Source: JAZNOL01 sp045580815 (GTDB taxonomy: Bacteria; Bacillota; Clostridia; RUG12999). From it: 37,185 nt of DNA. Made by a program: the position numbers and the translations under genes. The notes under the pieces were generated by a model, which saw only the letters and a list, made by a program, of their open reading frames with translations, did not search any database and had not been told where the DNA came from. Shown in pieces: positions 31,786-37,185 of this stretch. The number at the start of each line of letters is the position of its first letter. Position 1 is the first letter of the stretch. The DNA is taken from the NCBI GenBank assembly GCA_045580815.1, contig JAZNOL010000003.1, positions 1 to 37,185 of the forward strand, in the 5' to 3' direction.

Positions 31786-34782
31786 ATGGCAAAGATTAAG
31801 AAAACCTTATTTCTTTCGTTGATAATTGCCATAGTAGTTGCCGTTTGCCCGGGGCATTTTGCCCCGGTGCTGGCAGCGGCAAACGAAATAATTGCCGATT
31901 TTACGGACGGCATAACGGCGGAGGAAATGAAACTTGAAAGCTCGGCAGAAGAAACATTAAACGGCGAATATGCGGCAAAATGGGTTGTATCAAAACCCAA
32001 ACAAACCGGTGTGTACGAAAACGTACCGACGGACTGGACGCAGCATGATACCTTTGAAATGTGGATTTATTCCGAGAATGCAAGCAACTCAAAAATAAAT
32101 ATTCTTGTAAATACCGGCAACAGCAACAGGTCATATTTCCTGGCGTTTTTAAAACTGGATTTTGCAGGCTGGAAAAACGTTAAAATTCCGCTCAGTGATT
32201 TCATGCCGCAATACAGTGCAACCTGGGATGCGGGCGTTACGGGAATACAGCTTAATGTAAACGGCTGGAACAACACGGCAGGCTATGAACCCTGGGAAAG
32301 CATCACAAATCCGCTGTACATAGATTCAATGTGGATATCAACAGCAGCAGAGGAAGATGTTGAAAATCCTGTGTATGACGAAACGCAGGACGGTATTTAC
32401 ACATTGGCAGATTTCAGCAGTGAAGAGGCTGTTACATCGGTGGGAAGTGCACTTGTACCCGATTATGAGGTGAAAAATATATACGACCTCTCGGCAAAAT
32501 GGGCTGACCACCCCACAAACAACGTCTTTTCATTCACAATGGAGCCCACAGATTTTGTTGATTACAAAACAATCAATATGAATGTGTATTCGGCTGTGGC
32601 AAACAATGCCACAATCAACCTTATCATGTATACAGCAGAACCGGCGAACGCATACCGATGGTTACAGTTCAAGACAGATTTTGAAGGTTGGAAAACACTT
32701 TCACTTAATCTTTCGGCAGGTACATCAAGCTATGGCGGAGATTATACAGATATTCATACAATATCGTTTTATGCTTCGGGCTGGAGCGTAACAGCTAACC
32801 CGACAACGGTGCTTAATTTTGAAAAAATATGGTTTTCAAAAGGAAGCCTGAAACCGTTTGAGTTTACAAACGGGGGCGGAAATGTAGATATGGAAGCGCC
32901 GTTTGAAATGGAGTTTTCGGGAATTTTGCCCAAGGTTATAAACAAAAATCTGATAAGCATTGAATGCACCTCACCTGACGGTACAGAGCAGGTTACTGAT
33001 TTTGAAGCAACAAGTTTCGGGAAAAAACTTATTATTAATATGAACAAAAAGTTTGAGAGTACATATAAAATAAGTCTTGCCGATGATTTCTGCGATACCT
33101 TCGGACAAAAGATAGGCGAAAACAAAACCGCAAGCTTTGTAACAGGCGGTAAGGCTCTGATAACTTCCGTGCCTGTGTTTAAAAACAAGGCGGATATAGA
33201 AATAGACAGTCTGCCGTCGGGCGGAAATCTTATATCAAGTGTTTCGGTGACAAATCCGTTTGACGGGGAAAAAGAAGTTGTATTTTATACCTGTCTTTAC
33301 GGAGAAAATGGTGAAATGGAGCTTTGCGAAACAGCCCCGTACACATTATTGCCACAAGAAACAGTTCCTTTGACAAATACAATTTCGTCAAGCTATAAAG
33401 GCAAAACAGCGGCGGCGTTTGTAACCGCGGACGGAATCCCTGTCGGCAAGGCGGTATATATGAAGCATGGTGAGACAGCTAAACGCCTTGCAAAACCTGC
33501 GAGCAACGTAAAAGAGCTTGAAACTGAAATATATGTTGATGAAATAACAATCAGCGGGGCATCCGACGGTGATTTTGCACTGATAACCATAGATAACAAA
33601 GATGGAAACACAGTGCTTATCACACCGGTGGTGACAGATAAGGAAGGAAATTTTGAAACAAAATTAAAACTTCCGGATGAAAGCGGAAATTGCGTTGTAA
33701 AAGCATATAACAAAGATGCTGAGTTTTATTATCCGACAACAGAAGAATATAACTCTGCGCTCGGAGGAATAAACGGCGAAGCTGATTTGGATGATTTTGC
33801 CGTAATTTTAGGGATTGACGCAGACGAAGCAGAAGCAATAGACGAAATTATAATGCTGAACAAACCGTACAGCGACATTGCATCGCTGACAGATGCGAAA
33901 AACAAGGCTCTTGCATTGTTTGAAGAAATAAACGGTTGTGATTGGTCAGAAATTTTGAATATTATGAACAATAATGCGAACTTTTTGGGTTTTGAAGGCA
34001 TATCAGACAGCTATGCTGAAAACGAAATTGAAAACGCTATGGCGGCAGAAAGACCGTTTGCCGATTTTGATGCGGCAAAAAAAGCATTTGCAGAAGCCAA
34101 AGAGGCATATGACGAAAAACAGGAAGAAACCGAAGAACCGTCCTCAGGCGGTGGCTGGGGTGGCGGCGGCTCAGGCGGGGGCAGTAAGTTAAGCATCACG
34201 CCGGTTGTTGCGCCTGTTTTAAAACCCGAAATATTACCCGTGATAACAGAAAAATACGAATTTTCCGATTTGGGCGGCTTTGACTGGGCAAAAGACAGCA
34301 TTTATGCGCTGACCGAAAAAGGTATTATCTCAAAGCCGGAAAGCAAAGAGTTTATACCCGGCGGCAATATCACAAGAGAGCAGTTTGTAAAAATGCTTGT
34401 CTGCGCATTTGGTGAGGTTGATACCTCGGCAGAGTGCAGTTTTGAAGATGTTGACAAAACCGCATGGTATTATCCCTATATTGCAACAGCTGAAAAGCTC
34501 GGTATAGCAAAAGGCTCTGACGGAAAGTTCGGTATCGGCAGCAATATTACACGTCAGGATATTGCAGTTATGGCGCTTCGGGCATCTGAACTTCAGGCAA
34601 AAACAGCAGACGAAGTTTTTGCAGATGATGCCGATATTGCTGATTATGCAAAAGAAGCCGTATATACAATGAAGTTTTTGGGAATTATCTCAGGAATGGG
34701 TGACGGAAACTTTGCACCGTATCAGGTGGCGACAAGAGCGCAGGCGGCAAAAATAATGTACGGTCTGATTTTAGCAGAGTAA
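31786..34782 (+). CDS. SLH-anchored multi-module surface protein
   Basis: The 998-residue protein has a signal peptide (hydrophobic LFLSLIIAIVVAV, cleavage near residue 30). Two copies of the locus module follow (about 31-185, core LDFAGWKNVKIPLSDF; about 200-345, core TDFEGWKTLSLNLS), then an Ig-like domain (about 355-445) and a beta-rich middle part. A short helical region (DWSEILNIMNNN) leads into a Gly-rich linker (about 787-800). Three SLH repeats fill residues 826-998 (FSDLGGFDWAKDSIYALTEKGI; FEDVDKTAWYYPYI; FADDADIADYAKEAV), which bind secondary cell-wall polymer. A GAGGAG site follows the previous gene by a few bases, so it is probably co-transcribed. The likely role is to hold the polysaccharide at the cell surface near the lyase. 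Confidence 0.87.
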   Translation: MAKIKKTLFLSLIIAIVVAVCPGHFAPVLAAANEIIADFTDGITAEEMKLESSAEETLNGEYAAKWVVSKPKQTGVYENVPTDWTQHDTFEMWIYSENASNSKINILVNTGNSNRSYFLAFLKLDFAGWKNVKIPLSDFMPQYSATWDAGVTGIQLNVNGWNNTAGYEPWESITNPLYIDSMWISTAAEEDVENPVYDETQDGIYTLADFSSEEAVTSVGSALVPDYEVKNIYDLSAKWADHPTNNVFSFTMEPTDFVDYKTINMNVYSAVANNATINLIMYTAEPANAYRWLQFKTDFEGWKTLSLNLSAGTSSYGGDYTDIHTISFYASGWSVTANPTTVLNFEKIWFSKGSLKPFEFTNGGGNVDMEAPFEMEFSGILPKVINKNLISIECTSPDGTEQVTDFEATSFGKKLIINMNKKFESTYKISLADDFCDTFGQKIGENKTASFVTGGKALITSVPVFKNKADIEIDSLPSGGNLISSVSVTNPFDGEKEVVFYTCLYGENGEMELCETAPYTLLPQETVPLTNTISSSYKGKTAAAFVTADGIPVGKAVYMKHGETAKRLAKPASNVKELETEIYVDEITISGASDGDFALITIDNKDGNTVLITPVVTDKEGNFETKLKLPDESGNCVVKAYNKDAEFYYPTTEEYNSALGGINGEADLDDFAVILGIDADEAEAIDEIIMLNKPYSDIASLTDAKNKALALFEEINGCDWSEILNIMNNNANFLGFEGISDSYAENEIENAMAAERPFADFDAAKKAFAEAKEAYDEKQEETEEPSSGGGWGGGGSGGGSKLSITPVVAPVLKPEILPVITEKYEFSDLGGFDWAKDSIYALTEKGIISKPESKEFIPGGNITREQFVKMLVCAFGEVDTSAECSFEDVDKTAWYYPYIATAEKLGIAKGSDGKFGIGSNITRQDIAVMALRASELQAKTADEVFADDADIADYAKEAVYTMKFLGIISGMGDGNFAPYQVATRAQAAKIMYGLILAE

Positions 34783-34794
34783 GGAGGAAGGCAT

Positions 34795-37185
34795 ATGAAA
34801 AAAATAATTGGTTTAATACTTGCAATGCTTGTAATATGCACCTTGTTTGTTTCCCCGTCTTATGCACAGGGACAAACGGGCGATGCGGCAAGACTTCGTG
34901 CCTTCGGAATTATCATGTCGGGCGAGCTTGAAGACAGTGATGCACCTGTTAAAAGAGGCGATTTTGCAAGATATGCCATTAATATGAGCGGAGTTTCACC
35001 GGAAACACTTGCGGCGGAGGTTCCTTTTTCAGACGTAACAGAGGATACAAAAAACTTTGCACATATTGCGGCGGCATACGCTTTGGGATATATGTCGGGA
35101 GCAGATAATAAATTCATGCCCGATGAGCCTATAACTCAGATGCAGGCAGCAAAGACAATGCTTACACTTCTTGGTTACAATCATCTTGCAGAAGAGCTTG
35201 GCGGATGGGAAAAGGGCTATGCACAGGCGGCGATAAATGTTGGGATTTTCCCGGGCATAAGCAATACACAGCCGCTGACCCAGGCACAAACACTCCGTCT
35301 TCTTACAGCGGTGCTTGATGAGGAAGTTTTAGAATACGAGTCTATCGGAAATGAAATTTCTTTCAAAATTGTAAACAGAGAAACTGTACAGAAAAAATAT
35401 CTTAAAATTTACAAAGGTAAGGGTATTGTTGAAGCCGATAAATACAGCGAGCTGTATTCACCGGTAAGCCGTGTGGGAAGTAAAACCATAAAAATCAGCG
35501 GAAAAACATATTTTTGCAATAATGCATTAAAAGAAAATATGCTCGGAAGATATGTTGAATATTATTACCGTGACGAAATTGACGGCGAAACAATCGTACA
35601 TATTGCTACAAAAGATGAATATCTGAAAATTGACGCTGAAGATATTGTAGATATCAACCTTAAAGGAGTTAAATATCTGGAAGGTGAAAGGGAGAAACTG
35701 GAACCGTTTTACGGTGATACCGTGTTTATCCGCAACGGCAAGGTTACGGCAATGACAGAAGAAAAGCTTAAATTTGAAAGAGGCTTTGTCGAACTTATTG
35801 ACAATGACGAAGATGGACGTACCGACGTTCTGAAAGTGACCGCATACACAACCGTTCATGTTGATACCGTAGGCACAGTAACCAAAATGATTTCCGGTAA
35901 AGACGGCGAGGAGCTGGATATAAACCCCGAAACTGCAGATATATTCTTCATAAAAGACGGCAACGAGACAACAGTAGCATCGGTGGCAACAAATAATATC
36001 CTTTCGTGTGTAATATCAGAAGGCAACGGTGAAAATTTCAAAAAAATCTATATCAGCTCAAAATCTTACAGCGGCAAAGTAGACGAAGTAGATGTCGATA
36101 ACAAAACGTTTACGGCACAGGGCAATACCTATAAAATGTCAAAGGCCGTGGCAGATGAAATATTTGTTGGCTTTGAAGGCGCATTCTATGCTGATATATT
36201 TGGATGTATTTCGGCGTTAAGCGGCGATAAAGACGATGTATACGGATATATCACAAAGGTTGCAAAACAGAACCTAGGCAAGGTAGAAGCTAGAATTTTT
36301 ACCGAAAACGACCGATGGGTTACACTGCCGTTTAAGAAAAAAGTTGATGTGAACGGCAAAGTCTTAACCGATGTTGAGGTGTATGACAAAATTATCGAAA
36401 CGGGAATAATGCAGCTTGTAAGATACAATGTAACAAGCGACCGTGAAATAAACAAAATAAGCTTTGCAAAAACCTATGATGCAGGAACTCCCGAAATGGA
36501 AGACGCAATCCGTGGTGATAAATTCAGACTTTCGTTTGAAGCCTCATCGGTAAATTACCGCAACCCGATTAAAGGCTTTGGTACGGAAGCAGCAATTTCA
36601 AACAGCGCTAAGCTGTTCTTTATACCTGATGCGGCAAATGCAGACGATGAAAGACAGTACAGCATAGGTACGCCGGCCGAACTTATTGCAGATGCATTAT
36701 ATTCCGTAAAACTTTATGATGCCGATGAAATTATGGTAGCAAATGCAGCAACAATAACGCCGCTGTCAGGCGATACTATAGACAACGGAGGCGGTATACA
36801 GGATTTCATGGTGGTAAGCAAAATCACACCCGGTATAAATGCAGACGGCGACGAAACATATGTGATTACGGGTTTGTTCAGAGCAAATGAATATATGCTT
36901 TATACAAAGGACAAAGCGGTTGTTGACAAGCTGGCAACAATGCCGCAAAAAGGTGATGTTATCCAGATTAAAATGGACAGAAAGGGATATATTACCGTGA
37001 TAAACGCAATGTTCAGCCCGGCTTCGGGAAATACGCAGAAGTTTATAAAAGGTGGAGTTTATGGGGCGGCTACCTTTATGGCAGGCGAGGTTTTAGGCAA
37101 CAATACCACAGATGGACTTCTGCTGCTCAATTATCAGGGAAGTGCATCGGCACTGATTACTACAAGGACAGCCGGAAGGGTATAT
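34795..37185 (+). CDS. Secreted SLH-domain protein, truncated by the window end
   Basis: The frame is open from ATG 34795 (strong AAGGAGGAAG site) to the last base, 797 codons, so the C-terminus is missing. A signal peptide (KKIIGLILAMLVICTLFV, cleavage near SYA-QG) is followed by SLH-like repeats over about residues 25-185 (VPFSDVTEDTKNFAHIAAAY, then YMSGADNKFMPDEPITQMQA). The remaining 600 residues are beta-rich, with repeated YVEYYYRDE or VYGYITKV-type strands, and match no family I recognise. Here SLH is N-terminal, unlike the preceding protein where it is C-terminal. The gap of 12 bases to the previous gene suggests an operon. The role is probably cell-surface architecture. Confidence 0.8.
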   Translation, partial: MKKIIGLILAMLVICTLFVSPSYAQGQTGDAARLRAFGIIMSGELEDSDAPVKRGDFARYAINMSGVSPETLAAEVPFSDVTEDTKNFAHIAAAYALGYMSGADNKFMPDEPITQMQAAKTMLTLLGYNHLAEELGGWEKGYAQAAINVGIFPGISNTQPLTQAQTLRLLTAVLDEEVLEYESIGNEISFKIVNRETVQKKYLKIYKGKGIVEADKYSELYSPVSRVGSKTIKISGKTYFCNNALKENMLGRYVEYYYRDEIDGETIVHIATKDEYLKIDAEDIVDINLKGVKYLEGEREKLEPFYGDTVFIRNGKVTAMTEEKLKFERGFVELIDNDEDGRTDVLKVTAYTTVHVDTVGTVTKMISGKDGEELDINPETADIFFIKDGNETTVASVATNNILSCVISEGNGENFKKIYISSKSYSGKVDEVDVDNKTFTAQGNTYKMSKAVADEIFVGFEGAFYADIFGCISALSGDKDDVYGYITKVAKQNLGKVEARIFTENDRWVTLPFKKKVDVNGKVLTDVEVYDKIIETGIMQLVRYNVTSDREINKISFAKTYDAGTPEMEDAIRGDKFRLSFEASSVNYRNPIKGFGTEAAISNSAKLFFIPDAANADDERQYSIGTPAELIADALYSVKLYDADEIMVANAATITPLSGDTIDNGGGIQDFMVVSKITPGINADGDETYVITGLFRANEYMLYTKDKAVVDKLATMPQKGDVIQIKMDRKGYITVINAMFSPASGNTQKFIKGGVYGAATFMAGEVLGNNTTDGLLLLNYQGSASALITTRTAGRVY

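Overview
The window looks like a chromosomal segment of a low-to-moderate GC Clostridia-class Firmicute. I could not place it to genus. The signs are gene order typical of Firmicutes (asp23-nusB-xseA-xseB-ispA, cinA-recA-recX-rimO-pgsA, cysE-cysS-mrnC), strong AGGAGG-type ribosome binding sites, perfect TTGACA-17-TATAAT promoters, two exact parS sites, and secreted proteins with S-layer homology (SLH) and copper-amine-oxidase-type stalk domains.

Layout. Bases 1-628 hold the tail of an upstream gene and a long, very AT-rich spacer with many DnaA-box-like 9-mers. Bases 629-4261 hold a P-type cation ATPase, a secreted stalk-domain protein and an Asp23 protein. Bases 4378-9058 are a housekeeping run: nusB, a TsaD/Kae1-like paralogue, xseA, xseB and ispA. 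Bases 9370-14241 are the cinA-recA-recX-rimO-pgsA cluster, with short gaps or overlaps that suggest translational coupling. Bases 14422-18765 hold a Cof-type HAD phosphatase, purine nucleoside phosphorylase, cysE, cysS and mrnC. The gaps between several housekeeping genes (4801-5365, 7723-8176, 9059-9369, 14242-14421, 15238-15479) are filled with dispersed palindromic repeats. One family keeps a GTAG flank while its stem sequence changes on both arms, so it is a structured REP-like element.

Bases 18766-19301 form a segregation/replication-type spacer: two parS sites, one inside a 40-bp perfect palindrome, then a small DnaA-box cluster. They are followed by a well-formed tRNA-Trp gene with its own promoter. 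Directly downstream of the tRNA, 19403 to about 22070 is a decayed integrative element read on the minus strand. It holds a Tn916-type tyrosine integrase with an in-frame stop, a frameshifted excisionase, a frameshifted DnaB-like helicase N-terminus and other fragments.

Bases 22349-37185 are an accessory carbohydrate locus. An AraC-family regulator is divergent from a cytoplasmic GH2 beta-mannosidase-like enzyme, with overlapping promoters. Next come a secreted multidomain PL8 polysaccharide lyase, a secreted multi-module protein, an SLH-anchored multi-module protein and a second SLH protein cut off by the window end. A recurring module of about 150 residues, which I could not assign to a named family, occurs once in the lyase, three times in the next protein and twice in the SLH protein. 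My inference is a cell-surface system in which anchored and secreted proteins bind and cleave a uronate-containing polysaccharide and the GH2 enzyme trims imported products. The substrate is not shown by the sequence; no transporter lies in the window.
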